64,000 bases of DNA from Brevinematales bacterium (GTDB lineage: Bacteria > Spirochaetota > Brevinematia > Brevinematales > GWF1-51-8): contig JAGVBZ010000021.1 in NCBI GenBank assembly GCA_020059465.1, positions 43,937 to 107,936 of the forward strand, in the 5' to 3' direction. The notes below the pieces were generated by a model. The model searched no databases and had not been told where the DNA came from. It saw nothing but the letters and a program-made list of their open reading frames with translations. How positions within the stretch are numbered: the first letter of the stretch is position 1; each line of letters starts with the position of its first letter. Made by a program: the position numbers and the translations under genes. Below are positions 16,896 through 25,003 of the stretch, one piece after another.

Positions 16896-19334
16896 ATGGC
16901 TTCTCACATAATAGTCGGAGTAATCGCTCTTTTTGTTGGGGCGGCTCTCTCTACTGTAATTACATTTCTAATCCTTAGAAAAAAACTTCACTCCGTTCCA
17001 AAAGATTATAGTAATGCGGTAACCTCGATATCGAATTATTATTCTTCTCTGCCCTCGATGCTCAATACCACGAAAACCATTTCCTTTCTGACCGATACTT
17101 TAAGGGAACTCCCGTCCGTCGTAGACGTAAAACTGTTACGGTACGATTCGCAAAAGGTGACGCTTTATCCGGAGAATACCGCCGTCGAACAGAATAAAAT
17201 CCGTTCTGCTATCGAGCGTTTTCTCTCCTATCCCGACGACGAACAATTCGATATCGAGAGCGATAATCCGCTGTTCGCGCTGTATGCAGGAGACAACTCC
17301 CATCCGGGCGAGCTTTCCGGTGAAGTCCATATCATTTCAATATCGCTGATGAATTCTATTTTCTGTCTGGTTGTATTTTTCCGTAAAAAGAACATATTCC
17401 CCATCTCGTCGCAAGCTATCGGTTTTGTTAAAACTCAGATCATTGTCTCACTATACCTGAATTATTTCTCCATGCAGCATAAGCAGGACTACGAATTCCT
17501 CGACAACGTGTATTATAAAGGCCCTGTCGCAATGGGTATCACAGACCTCGACGGTAAGCTGATTTCAATGAATACTAAGTTCTCCGAATTGTTCCCGGAC
17601 AGTATCAATAATATGAAGGAAATCATCGAGAGCGATGTTTTTCAGAGTATTCTACAGGGGAACCGGTTCGAGAAAGATATCGTGCACAATAAGAAGAACC
17701 TGAAAATACAGGGTTTCCCCAGCTTCGGTAACGAAGGGAATGTCAAGGGTTTCGTGTTCACTATTATCGACGAATCGATCCAGTACCTGCTGTATAAAAA
17801 ACTCGAGGTCTCGGAAAACCGTTACCGTATGCTGATAAAAAAACTCCCCGTCGGCCTCGTCATTATGAATAAAAAGGGCGTTATTTACTTTGTCAACGAC
17901 AACTTCCTTTTCTCCCTCGGTTACGCGGAATTCAATAAGGTTCAGGGACGTGAAATCGACGAATTCTTCGACCTGAGTAAGGACGATTACAAGAAGATGT
18001 CTCTGGAGATCGAAAAGAAAGAGTCTCTCTATATAAAAATAAAGACGATCGCGGATTACGGGGAACGGGTATTTTCCGCCAACCTCCGCAAAATATTCCT
18101 CGGCGAGGAAGAGTATATCGAGGCGGTATTCCAGGATGTTTCGCTGGAGAACGCGCTGTATTCCCAGCTCTCCGAGAAGAACAAACTGCTGGAGGAGGAG
18201 CTAAAGACCGCGCGTATTGTGCAGGAGCATATCCTCGCAATTCCGACATTATATACCGCAGGCGTCCGTTTTCATAACTTCTATAAACCCTCGTCCCAAC
18301 TCGGGGGCGATTTCTACGATATTATCCCGATCGACGAAGTGCATGTGGGGATTATTATCGCCGATGTGTCGGGGCACGGCGTATCCTCGTCGCTTATCAC
18401 TGCGATGCTGAAAATACTCGTCGAATTCGCGCCTAAAGACCCTCATAAGATACACGAGATGATGCATTATCTGAACACGGGGCTGGTCAAGGTTATGCCC
18501 GAAGACCATTTTATTACCCTGTTCTACGGCATCATCGATACGCATAGCCACAAATTGGAATATATCAACTGCGGGCACCCGTTCCCGCTGATCTACGACG
18601 ACGTATCGAAGGAAATCACCGCCTTATCGCAGGGCGTCAGCTATCCCCTCGGCAGCTTTAAAAACCTTTCGCTCGAGGACGCAGTTCAGCGCATCGACCT
18701 TCCGACAAATTGTAAGATGCTTTTTTATACTGACGGGCTTCTCAACTTTAAACGGGAAAGAATTTCGCTCAGCATCGAGCATCTGAAGGGCATATTCAAC
18801 GACAGCATCGGGGTGCAGACCCGTGAAATCCTTCCCCATATCTATCTTAATGTCGTGAAAAACTCGACCCAGTTCACCGACGACGATGTCAGTATGCTTC
18901 TGATCCTGCTGAATAAGGAATGGCAGTATAAAAAACTCCTTTCGATCCCCAGTAACGTTATGGAAATCGATATCGCAATCGTGAGAGTGATGTTCGAGAT
19001 AGAACGGCATCTCCGTCTCGGCGACGACGACAAATGGAAAATATATACCGCGCTCTACGAGGCGATGATCAACGCTGTCGAGCATGGAAATACCTATAAC
19101 GTCCAGAAACGGGTCACCCTGCTGTATAGGCTTGTCAACAACCTCGCCGTATTCAAGGTACGCGACGAAGGATTGGGATTTGTCGTAAAGGACGTCCCCA
19201 ATCCGCTGGCAAAAGAGAATATGCTCAAACCCTCCGGACGCGGGGTGTTTATGATCCGTAAAATGATGGATAAAGTGAAATATAATAAGACAGGCAACGA
19301 ACTCACCATGTTTATCCGAATCCGGGGCGAATAA
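16896..19334 (+). CDS. Sensor PP2C phosphatase fused to anti-sigma-type ATPase (TM - GAF-like - PAS - PAS - SpoIIE - HATPase)
   Basis: 812 residues. One N-terminal membrane helix (about 5-27), a GAF-like region (about 55-190), two PAS domains (about 200-295 and 305-420), a SpoIIE/RsbU PP2C domain (about 440-650; QLGGDFYDI near 468, IIADVSGHG near 488, FYTDGLL, DDDVSMLL) and a C-terminal RsbW-like HATPase (about 665-810; N-box EAMINAVEHGN, DEGLGF, SGRGVFMIRKMMD). Phosphatase and kinase for one STAS protein in a single chain would let the sensor part set the phosphorylation state; the STAS gene just upstream is the obvious substrate. The stop codon overlaps the rsmH start by one base, so expression is tied to 16S rRNA methylation and cell-division genes. 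Confidence 0.92.
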   Translation: MASHIIVGVIALFVGAALSTVITFLILRKKLHSVPKDYSNAVTSISNYYSSLPSMLNTTKTISFLTDTLRELPSVVDVKLLRYDSQKVTLYPENTAVEQNKIRSAIERFLSYPDDEQFDIESDNPLFALYAGDNSHPGELSGEVHIISISLMNSIFCLVVFFRKKNIFPISSQAIGFVKTQIIVSLYLNYFSMQHKQDYEFLDNVYYKGPVAMGITDLDGKLISMNTKFSELFPDSINNMKEIIESDVFQSILQGNRFEKDIVHNKKNLKIQGFPSFGNEGNVKGFVFTIIDESIQYLLYKKLEVSENRYRMLIKKLPVGLVIMNKKGVIYFVNDNFLFSLGYAEFNKVQGREIDEFFDLSKDDYKKMSLEIEKKESLYIKIKTIADYGERVFSANLRKIFLGEEEYIEAVFQDVSLENALYSQLSEKNKLLEEELKTARIVQEHILAIPTLYTAGVRFHNFYKPSSQLGGDFYDIIPIDEVHVGIIIADVSGHGVSSSLITAMLKILVEFAPKDPHKIHEMMHYLNTGLVKVMPEDHFITLFYGIIDTHSHKLEYINCGHPFPLIYDDVSKEITALSQGVSYPLGSFKNLSLEDAVQRIDLPTNCKMLFYTDGLLNFKRERISLSIEHLKGIFNDSIGVQTREILPHIYLNVVKNSTQFTDDDVSMLLILLNKEWQYKKLLSIPSNVMEIDIAIVRVMFEIERHLRLGDDDKWKIYTALYEAMINAVEHGNTYNVQKRVTLLYRLVNNLAVFKVRDEGLGFVVKDVPNPLAKENMLKPSGRGVFMIRKMMDKVKYNKTGNELTMFIRIRGE

Positions 19335-20218
19335 TGGCCGATACTCCGGGCTATGTCCACACGCCGGTCATGCTGAACGAGGTTCTCGAGACCGCGCGCC
19401 TTACATCCGGTTCGGCGGTGATCGACTGCACGTGCGGCGAAGGCGGACATTCCCGTGAATTCGCCCGGCGTATCCCCGGCGGTTCCCTCCTGTGTATCGA
19501 CCGCGACCCGCGTATCCTCGAAATAGCGCGAACCCGGCTCTCGGATCACCCAAACATTACCTTCGCTAACGGCGTATTCGATCGTATCGACGAGATTGTG
19601 CAGGAGCAGAATTTCCCGCCCCCCGATTTTATTCTCGCCGATCTGGGCATATCGATGTTCCATCTCAAGGAGGCGGGCATCGGGATCAGCTATACCGATA
19701 AGGAATCTCTCGATATGCGGCTAAGCCCGGATGAAAATATCTCCGCCGAGAGAGTGATAAATACTTTCAAAGAACAGGAAATTGCCGATATTATTTATAA
19801 ATATGGCGAGGAATTCGAGTCCCGGAAGATCGCACGTGAAATCTACCGGAACAGGCCGTTTCACAACGCGGCGGATTTGGCGGACCTGATCCGCCGGGTC
19901 AAACGTCACACTAAAGGCAGAATCCATCCGGCGACCCAGACATTTCAGGCGCTGAGGATTTTTGTCAACAGGGAACTCGATGTGCTGGAATTGTTCCTGC
20001 CCAAGGCGCTGGAAGTCCTGAAGCCGGGCGGAAGAATCGTGATACTGAGTTTTCATTCGCTGGAGGACCGTATCGTGAAGTATTTTTTTCGCGAAGCTGA
20101 AAAAGACGGATACGGACAAATCCTGACGAAAAAACCCCTGACTCCCTCGCCGGAAGAAGCGCGGCTCAATGCCGCGGCCAGAAGTACAAAAATGAGAGCC
20201 TTCGAAAAAAGGATTTGA
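19334..20218 (+). CDS. rsmH: 16S rRNA (cytosine(1402)-N(4))-methyltransferase
   Basis: 294 residues, slightly short of the usual 310. RsmH (MraW) methylates N4 of C1402 in 16S rRNA using SAM. Signatures: HTPVMLNEVLE at the N-terminus, the SAM-binding VIDCTCGEGGHSRE, FILADLGISMFHLKEAG, TFQALRIFVNRELD, and the C-terminal FHSLEDRIVKYFF. In most bacteria it sits in the division and cell-wall cluster after mraZ and before ftsL and ftsI. Here a STAS/phosphatase pair replaces mraZ upstream, an ftsL-like gene follows after one base, and ftsI and mur genes are absent. The start overlaps the preceding stop (TAATG). Confidence 0.96.
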   Translation: MADTPGYVHTPVMLNEVLETARLTSGSAVIDCTCGEGGHSREFARRIPGGSLLCIDRDPRILEIARTRLSDHPNITFANGVFDRIDEIVQEQNFPPPDFILADLGISMFHLKEAGIGISYTDKESLDMRLSPDENISAERVINTFKEQEIADIIYKYGEEFESRKIAREIYRNRPFHNAADLADLIRRVKRHTKGRIHPATQTFQALRIFVNRELDVLELFLPKALEVLKPGGRIVILSFHSLEDRIVKYFFREAEKDGYGQILTKKPLTPSPEEARLNAAARSTKMRAFEKRI

Positions 20219-20219
20219 C

Positions 20220-20576
20220 ATGAAGGGATGGTTGATCGTTCTATTATTGATGCTTGTTTTCGGTTTCGCTTTTATCATCATGCAGTTTCGGCTGGAATCG
20301 AAAACGTTCGAGCTTCAGCTAACGAGTCTCCAGAGAGAAATCGAGACTTACAACTCGCAGAAAAGGGAACTTCATATCCTTATCGATAAAGAAATCCAGA
20401 GATTATCGCTGCTTGCCGGGAAAGAAGCGGGCGTACCGATCTCGTTCAAAGATATCCTCAGTGTTTCGGTTAACGAAACCTATTCCGCGACAAACTCCGC
20501 GCCCAAGGCTTCCTATCCGTCGCTCATGGAAATGATCGTTCAGGAGCTCTATGAAAAACGGGCAGTGAAAAATTAA
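20220..20576 (+). CDS. Small bitopic membrane protein, FtsL/DivIC-like
   Basis: 118 residues. One membrane helix (about 4-22) is followed by a coiled coil (about 26-65; SKTFELQLTSLQREIETYN) and a short C-terminal tail. Size, topology and position immediately after rsmH are those of FtsL, which with FtsB/FtsQ activates septal peptidoglycan synthesis. Sequence alone is not diagnostic because FtsL evolves fast; the call rests on context. It begins one base after the rsmH stop. The usual next gene (ftsI) is missing; a separate promoter and a PEGA-domain gene follow. Confidence 0.7.
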   Translation: MKGWLIVLLLMLVFGFAFIIMQFRLESKTFELQLTSLQREIETYNSQKRELHILIDKEIQRLSLLAGKEAGVPISFKDILSVSVNETYSATNSAPKASYPSLMEMIVQELYEKRAVKN

Positions 20577-20584
20577 AAACTTAC

Positions 20585-20613
20585 TTGAATTTGAACGCAT
20601 TTGATAGTATGAT
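20585..20613 (+). promoter_or_regulatory. Promoter of the PEGA/TPR gene
   Basis: TTGAAT (20585-20590), 17-base spacer, TATGAT (20608-20613), 37 bases before the start codon. Confidence 0.65.
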
Positions 20614-20650
20614 ATCCGTAGGGTAACGTAAACCTTTTTGGGGGAAACAT

Positions 20651-21841
20651 ATGAAAAGAATCATTTCATGGTCTCTGATTCTATTATTAGGTTATAACCT
20701 CGGTTTCGGTTATACCTTTATCAACTCGCTGCCTATGAAAGCAAATGTCTTTATCGACGATAAACATGTCGGGACAACTCCCGTACTGATAAAGGATCAG
20801 GTCACCGGCGAGCATTCCATCCGGTTCGAACTGGTCGGATATTACAGTTCATCCATTCAGGTAAATGTCCAGTCTTCGATAACCAACCTGAATACCATCC
20901 TTACCCCGCAGACATTCTCGCTCTATCTGCCCGGCCAACAGGCGATTGTTATCAACCAGCAGGAATATAAAAACGAAGAGATCAAAAACCTCCCTGAAGG
21001 GTATTACCACTTCAAGCCGGGGCAGGACGCGGTCACGATGCAGAGGCTGAATCCCAACGCGCAGTTTATCTATATCAGTCTGGGGGCGACCATCATCGGG
21101 CTTGCGGCCGGGATTTTAGGCTCGCTGAACGCCAACGACAGCTATAATAAATTCAATCAGGCAACGACCCTCGACGTCGCCGTCAATTATATGAACGCCG
21201 CGACATTCTGGGATAACTGCAGCATCTTCGGGTGGACATTGACAGGGCTAGGCGCGGGAGCGTCTGTGTACTTCCTGATCGACGACGCCAATTTCGCGAA
21301 AGAGAACCAGGCGATCAAAGTCGCTTCGCAATCCATTCAGGAAGAGGATGTAACGTATTACGAGAAAGGGATGGATCTGATCAGCCAGGGCGATACCCCG
21401 AACGCCGTGAAGAACTTCCAGAAAATCATCGACAGTTTCCCGAACAGCCGGTTTATCCCCAGTTCTCTTTTCCGTCTCGCGCAGGTAGCGTTCCAGAATA
21501 AAGAGTATAATAAGGCCGCCGAGTTCCTTGAGAGAATCAAGCGCGAGTACCCGATATACGAAATCTACGAACTGGCGGTCAAACAGCTCGCGGACTGTTA
21601 TATCGCGCTTCAGAGTTATGATAAGGCAATCGAAAACTATAAAGAGGTGAATCAACTCAATACCATCTACTCAAAAGAATCCATCGAATACGCTGTCATC
21701 GATACCATGTACCTGCTGTATAAAAAGAATAAAGACCCAAAGGTCAAAGAACAGTTGAAAAAACTGGTTTCCGAGTATACCGGGAACCCGTCTTACTCTC
21801 AAGATAATAAAAATTCTGTATTAAATATAAAAATTGATTGA
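20651..21841 (+). CDS. Envelope protein with PEGA domain, two membrane segments and tetratricopeptide-type repeats
   Basis: 396 residues. A signal peptide (1-20) precedes a PEGA domain (about 25-85; NVFIDDKHVGTTPVLIKDQVTGEHSIRFELVGY). Two hydrophobic segments follow (about 140-158 and 195-212), then TPR/Tol-Pal YbgF-like helical repeats (about 235-345; EKGMDLISQGDTPNAVKNFQKIID, then AAEFLERIKREYP). PEGA domains are small beta modules found on surface proteins; TPRs bind partner proteins. The order PEGA then paired hydrophobic segments recurs in the lipoprotein at 47844. No enzyme motif. GGGG lies 8-9 bases before the ATG. It has its own promoter and is followed by the ArsR gene, whose -35 box overlaps this stop codon. 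Confidence 0.8.
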   Translation: MKRIISWSLILLLGYNLGFGYTFINSLPMKANVFIDDKHVGTTPVLIKDQVTGEHSIRFELVGYYSSSIQVNVQSSITNLNTILTPQTFSLYLPGQQAIVINQQEYKNEEIKNLPEGYYHFKPGQDAVTMQRLNPNAQFIYISLGATIIGLAAGILGSLNANDSYNKFNQATTLDVAVNYMNAATFWDNCSIFGWTLTGLGAGASVYFLIDDANFAKENQAIKVASQSIQEEDVTYYEKGMDLISQGDTPNAVKNFQKIIDSFPNSRFIPSSLFRLAQVAFQNKEYNKAAEFLERIKREYPIYEIYELAVKQLADCYIALQSYDKAIENYKEVNQLNTIYSKESIEYAVIDTMYLLYKKNKDPKVKEQLKKLVSEYTGNPSYSQDNKNSVLNIKID

Positions 21842-21867
21842 CATTTCACATAATATTAGAATATAAT
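21838..21867 (+). promoter_or_regulatory. Promoter of the arsR-type gene
   Basis: Perfect TTGACA (21838-21843), 18-base spacer, perfect TATAAT (21862-21867). The -35 box overlaps the stop codon of the PEGA/TPR gene. Confidence 0.8.
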
Positions 21868-21896
21868 ATCCCTGATGAAAAACTCAGGGGGACTAT

Positions 21897-22184
21897 ATGG
21901 TTCAGAGTAAAACAGCGAAAGTTGAAGAAGCGGCGGCGCTCTTAAAGGCGCTTTCGCATCCCGTTCGTCTTCTCATTCTTAAAACTCTCATGAAAGAGAA
22001 ATGCAATGTCACGAATCTGGAGAAAATTTCCGGCTTATCGCAGTCCGGAGTTTCCCAGCATCTCCGCATCCTTCGTCTTTCAGGAATCATCGAGGCGCAA
22101 CGCGACGGAAAAGAAATTTGCTACAAAATTATTAACCCGATGGCGGTTAAAATTGTCGAGGTTCTTTGCGCCGGCTCGAATTAA
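21897..22184 (+). CDS. ArsR/SmtB family winged-helix transcription regulator
   Basis: 95 residues, a single winged helix. LLKALSHPVRLLILKTL and the recognition helix region SGLSQSGVSQHLRILRLSGII followed by the wing REGKEI-type RDGKEICYKI are typical. The metal site of classical ArsR (ELCVCDL) reads KCNVTNL, with a single cysteine (about residue 36), so arsenite sensing through a CxC pair is unlikely; cysteines about 36, 80 and 91 could act in redox sensing. No target gene is adjacent in the same orientation: the next gene is convergent. It has a strong consensus promoter. Confidence 0.9.
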   Translation: MVQSKTAKVEEAAALLKALSHPVRLLILKTLMKEKCNVTNLEKISGLSQSGVSQHLRILRLSGIIEAQRDGKEICYKIINPMAVKIVEVLCAGSN

Positions 22185-22230
22185 GAGTTAGTAAAGCAGT
22201 CTACCGGAAGAAAGGGCGTTCATTTCAGTC

Positions 22231-22971
22231 TCAGGGCAGGTCCGGCAATTCCGGGTCGAACCCGCCCTTTGCGGCGATATATTTCCTTAACGCTTCATCC
22301 TTCGTATAGGTTAACGGCGTTGCTCCGTTTTTATCCGTAGGGTTTATCAACGCTCCCTTCTTGAGTAATATTTTCACTATCGCACTGTTGTTGTTACTGC
22401 ATGCCAGATGCATCGGAGTCAACTGATTCGACGGGTCAGGTATATCGATTCTCGCGCCGTTATTCACCAGAAAATCGGCGATCGCGGTAAACCCGTTCAT
22501 CGCCGCAATATGAAGCGGCGCCCACCTCATCCTCCAATCCCCGGTCTCGGGATCTATCGGTTCCGTCTTGAATTTCGCAATCGACACCAGGAATTTTACC
22601 AGCGCCAGGTTCGTCCGTTCCACCGCGAGCATCAGCAAGTTTTCGGTGGGTATCGCCCCCCGGATCATCAGGTTGCTGACCATGACGACGTCCCATTTCA
22701 TCACCGCCGCTTCGATCGGGGTGACCCTCAGCATGATACTGCTCACTGCCCCGTTGGTATTGGTGACATAAACCATCCCCACAAACGGCTGGTTCACGTC
22801 ATACCCCATGATGAATAATTCCGCGACCCGGTTGGTATTCATCGAGTCGAGCGCCTTATAGAGCGCGAATTCCTCCGGCTGCGCCGCCGCATTAGTGTCA
22901 TGCCCCTTACCGCCGTCCCCGTTGCATGCCGTTAGAAATATGACAGAAAGTACCGTTATTAGTTTTTTCAT
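22231..22971 (-). CDS. Ankyrin-repeat lipoprotein
   Basis: 246 residues. Signal peptide with lipobox FLTAC, lipidated C16, then a linker and four to five ankyrin-type repeats (about 35-240; APLHIAAMNGFTAIADFLVNNGARID, TPMHLACSNNNSAIVKILLKKGA, NGATPLTYTKDEALRKYI). Ankyrin repeats bind other proteins; the first two units are degenerate. It lies 13 bases downstream of the three-TM membrane-protein gene and is probably co-transcribed with it, so the pair may work together at the inner membrane. The partner and function are unknown. Confidence 0.87.
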   Translation of the reverse strand: MKKLITVLSVIFLTACNGDGGKGHDTNAAAQPEEFALYKALDSMNTNRVAELFIMGYDVNQPFVGMVYVTNTNGAVSSIMLRVTPIEAAVMKWDVVMVSNLMIRGAIPTENLLMLAVERTNLALVKFLVSIAKFKTEPIDPETGDWRMRWAPLHIAAMNGFTAIADFLVNNGARIDIPDPSNQLTPMHLACSNNNSAIVKILLKKGALINPTDKNGATPLTYTKDEALRKYIAAKGGFDPELPDLP

Positions 22972-22984
22972 TTCGCCCCTCCTC

Positions 22985-23821
22985 TCAAAAATCCGAACCC
23001 TTTTTCATATAATATCCCTGAATCTCGTTATAAGCGGAGTAGATGAAAAACGCCAGTTTTCCGTTGTGGAACACCGGGGAGTACATCGTAAGAATCGGAC
23101 GCTTGATAAAGAAACGGTCCTCGCCCTGTCCGGTCTCGTAGACCTTCTTGATATAATCGAGCTGATCGGGGTCGCTTATTTCAAAGAGCGAATCCGATAT
23201 CGCGGATATCAGTTTCTGCTGCGGGGGAAGCGACGTACGGTTCAGGCGGAGGAATATCAGCGAGCCGTTCATCATTTTCGGGAAAATAATCTCTACATTT
23301 TTCATCTTTGTGGTCAGCGCCTCGATGACAGTCAGGTTACTGAGGATACGCAGCGGCTTCGTCTCATTCTGTACATCCTGGGCGATCTGACCGAGCTGGG
23401 AAGCAAACGCCGTCTTAAACTGCCCAAGCTCGTTGCGGATTTCCTGCGTCGAGGCGCGGGTGTTCTCCTGATTGATAAAATGCAATGCCAGCGCGATAAA
23501 AATGATCACGAAAAATATTCCCCCGACCGCAATGGAAACGCCCTTCCACGACACCTGCCGTTCATCGGACTTGCCGGACTTTGCAAGTGTGTCGGAGATA
23601 ATATTCAGGTTGACCGCGACATTGAGGATAACCAGCGCGGCGAGAATGACGATTACCCCGGCGATCATGGCGTAGAACAGGTTGCCGGTGAACCCGCCGA
23701 AAACGGTATAATCGAAGGTCTCGATAATGAGATATACTATGATCCAGAGGAAAAGGATAATGATGAAGAAAATCATCGCATAAAGCGACCAGCGTTTCAG
23801 CCTCTGGTAGAATTTTTCCAT
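22985..23821 (-). CDS. Membrane protein of unknown function with extracytoplasmic C-terminal domain
   Basis: 278 residues. Three membrane helices (about 13-35, 46-68, 96-115) precede a soluble domain of about 160 residues, which contains a short coiled region (TQEIRNELGQFKTAFASQLGQI) and a mixed alpha/beta part. The architecture resembles sensor domains with a cache-like fold (LYSPVFHNGKLAFFIYS-type end strands), but no output domain is attached and no family is recognised with confidence. It is the first gene of a two-gene unit with the ankyrin lipoprotein and has a good promoter. Confidence 0.7.
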   Translation of the reverse strand: MEKFYQRLKRWSLYAMIFFIIILFLWIIVYLIIETFDYTVFGGFTGNLFYAMIAGVIVILAALVILNVAVNLNIISDTLAKSGKSDERQVSWKGVSIAVGGIFFVIIFIALALHFINQENTRASTQEIRNELGQFKTAFASQLGQIAQDVQNETKPLRILSNLTVIEALTTKMKNVEIIFPKMMNGSLIFLRLNRTSLPPQQKLISAISDSLFEISDPDQLDYIKKVYETGQGEDRFFIKRPILTMYSPVFHNGKLAFFIYSAYNEIQGYYMKKGSDF

Positions 23822-23848
23822 GACGCGCTCCTTGATTATGCTTCTATT

Positions 23849-23876
23849 ATTATATCCCCGCCCGCGTAAAAGTCAA
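23849..23876 (-). promoter_or_regulatory. Promoter of the membrane protein/ankyrin unit
   Basis: Minus strand TTGACT (23876-23871), 16-base spacer, perfect TATAAT (23854-23849), 27 bases before the start. Confidence 0.7.
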
Positions 23877-23981
23877 GGTGCTGCGCACACTATTCCCGAT
23901 ATGAAACCGGTATCCTATATCCTGATATAGCCCGTGTTCGGGACGGCATGATAAACCCGTGATCTGATAAGCGGATGAAAG

Positions 23982-24428
23982 CTATTTCTCCGGCTTCTTC
24001 TTCAGAAGATAAGCCCTCGGGGCGAAACTGAGTTTTTCATAGAACGGCAGTACTTCCTCGTTTCCGGCGGCGACATAGATAGTAATATTCTCCGCCCCTT
24101 CCCGTTCCAGCCAATCGAGGCATCTTCGGAAAAGTTCCGCGCCGATACCTTTGCCCCGAAGTTCGGGCTCTAAATAAAGCGACTCGATCTCCCCCTTTCC
24201 CTTACTGTCGATAGACGCGACGCAGTATCCTTTCAGTACGCCGCCGATAGAAACCGTATGGGTTTCCAATCTCGCTTTTGACATCAGTTCAGCCTTCTGG
24301 TCGTTCCATGCCTTCTTTTCAAAGAAGCTCTTAAAAATATCCGCGCGTTCGGCATGATGCTGACGCTGTTTTTCCCAAAGAGGAGCGATCATGTCGATAT
24401 CCCGAACATCCTGATTCTGATAATCCAT
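23982..24428 (-). CDS. GNAT family N-acetyltransferase
   Basis: 148 residues. The acetyl-CoA-binding motif A is ESLYLEPELRGKGIGAELFRRCLDWL (about 82-107), followed by the C-terminal ITIYVAAGNEEVLPFYEKLSF block. Family members transfer acetyl from acetyl-CoA to an amine on a small molecule or protein; the substrate is unknown. It is the second of two consecutive GNAT genes, 9 bases after the first, so the two are co-transcribed. The two proteins share only the family motifs, so they are not recent duplicates. Confidence 0.9.
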   Translation of the reverse strand: MDYQNQDVRDIDMIAPLWEKQRQHHAERADIFKSFFEKKAWNDQKAELMSKARLETHTVSIGGVLKGYCVASIDSKGKGEIESLYLEPELRGKGIGAELFRRCLDWLEREGAENITIYVAAGNEEVLPFYEKLSFAPRAYLLKKKPEK

Positions 24429-24437
24429 TTCCCCTCC

Positions 24438-24842
24438 CTATGTCGTAAGATAGGTGATGAACATCGGGAGGCTATCGTCGTTTACCTTGAATCCGCAGCG
24501 CTCGTAGAATCCTGTCTCTTCCTTATAGGAAATCACCACCTTCCGGGCATAGTCTTTATAATCCGCAAGCATCCGCATAACGAGTTTCTTCCCGATACCC
24601 TGGGAATGGTATTCCGGACGAACCAGTATATAATGGAAATAGGCAGTCATTATCCCGTCGGAAAGCGCGTTCATCAGACCGACCAGCTTATCGCCGTCCC
24701 ACGCTGAGTACACCCTGTCGGAATTCCTCATGGCGATAACGAGTTTATCCGGGTATTTTCCCGACGACCATTCCACCGATAAAAATAATTCCTCCAAATC
24801 CCGCGCCCTAAATTCCTTCGTATCCCGGATATCGATTTCCAT
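24438..24842 (-). CDS. GNAT family N-acetyltransferase
   Basis: 134 residues. Motif A reads FHYILVRPEYHSQGIGKKLVMRML (about 69-92), then SYKEETGFYERCGFKV near the C-terminus, as in aminoglycoside- or polyamine-type small GNATs. The substrate is unknown. GGAGGG is placed 4 bases before the ATG. A promoter stands just upstream, in the gap shared with the divergent clpB gene, and the second GNAT gene follows. Confidence 0.9.
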   Translation of the reverse strand: MEIDIRDTKEFRARDLEELFLSVEWSSGKYPDKLVIAMRNSDRVYSAWDGDKLVGLMNALSDGIMTAYFHYILVRPEYHSQGIGKKLVMRMLADYKDYARKVVISYKEETGFYERCGFKVNDDSLPMFITYLTT

Positions 24843-24862
24843 AAACCCTCCATCAAACTGTA

Positions 24863-24891
24863 ATTTTACAATGAACCGTCCTAAAAATCAA
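24863..24891 (-). promoter_or_regulatory. Promoter of the two GNAT genes
   Basis: Minus strand TTGATT (24891-24886), 17-base spacer, TAAAAT (24868-24863), 20 bases before the start codon. Confidence 0.6.
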
Positions 24892-24903
24892 GAAACCCAT
24901 CAC

Positions 24904-24918
24904 GTATCATAATGATAC
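24904..24918. promoter_or_regulatory. Perfect 7-bp inverted repeat between GNAT and clpB promoters
   Basis: GTATCAT-A-ATGATAC, a perfect dyad placed between the two divergent promoters. Operator-like by position. It is not a CIRCE (HrcA) element. Confidence 0.35.
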
Positions 24919-24945
24919 ATGTATATAATAATGACCCACATTCGC

Positions 24946-24975
24946 TTGACGCATGCCCATCCGATTTATTAGATT
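24946..24975 (+). promoter_or_regulatory. Possible clpB promoter
   Basis: TTGACG (24946-24951), 18-base spacer, weak TAGATT (24970-24975), 28 bases before the start codon. No heat-shock-specific element recognised. Confidence 0.4.
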
Positions 24976-25003
24976 CATTAGACAACTCTACAGGAGGACA
25001 AAT

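Noticed and set aside
22895..23869. 324-codon plus-strand frame opposite the membrane protein
   Set aside because: The minus-strand gene has membrane helices, a ribosome-binding site and a promoter; the opposite frame is low-complexity and charged.
24904..25003. CIRCE or other HrcA operator upstream of clpB
   Set aside because: No TTAGCACTC-N9-GAGTGCTAA or close variant is present.
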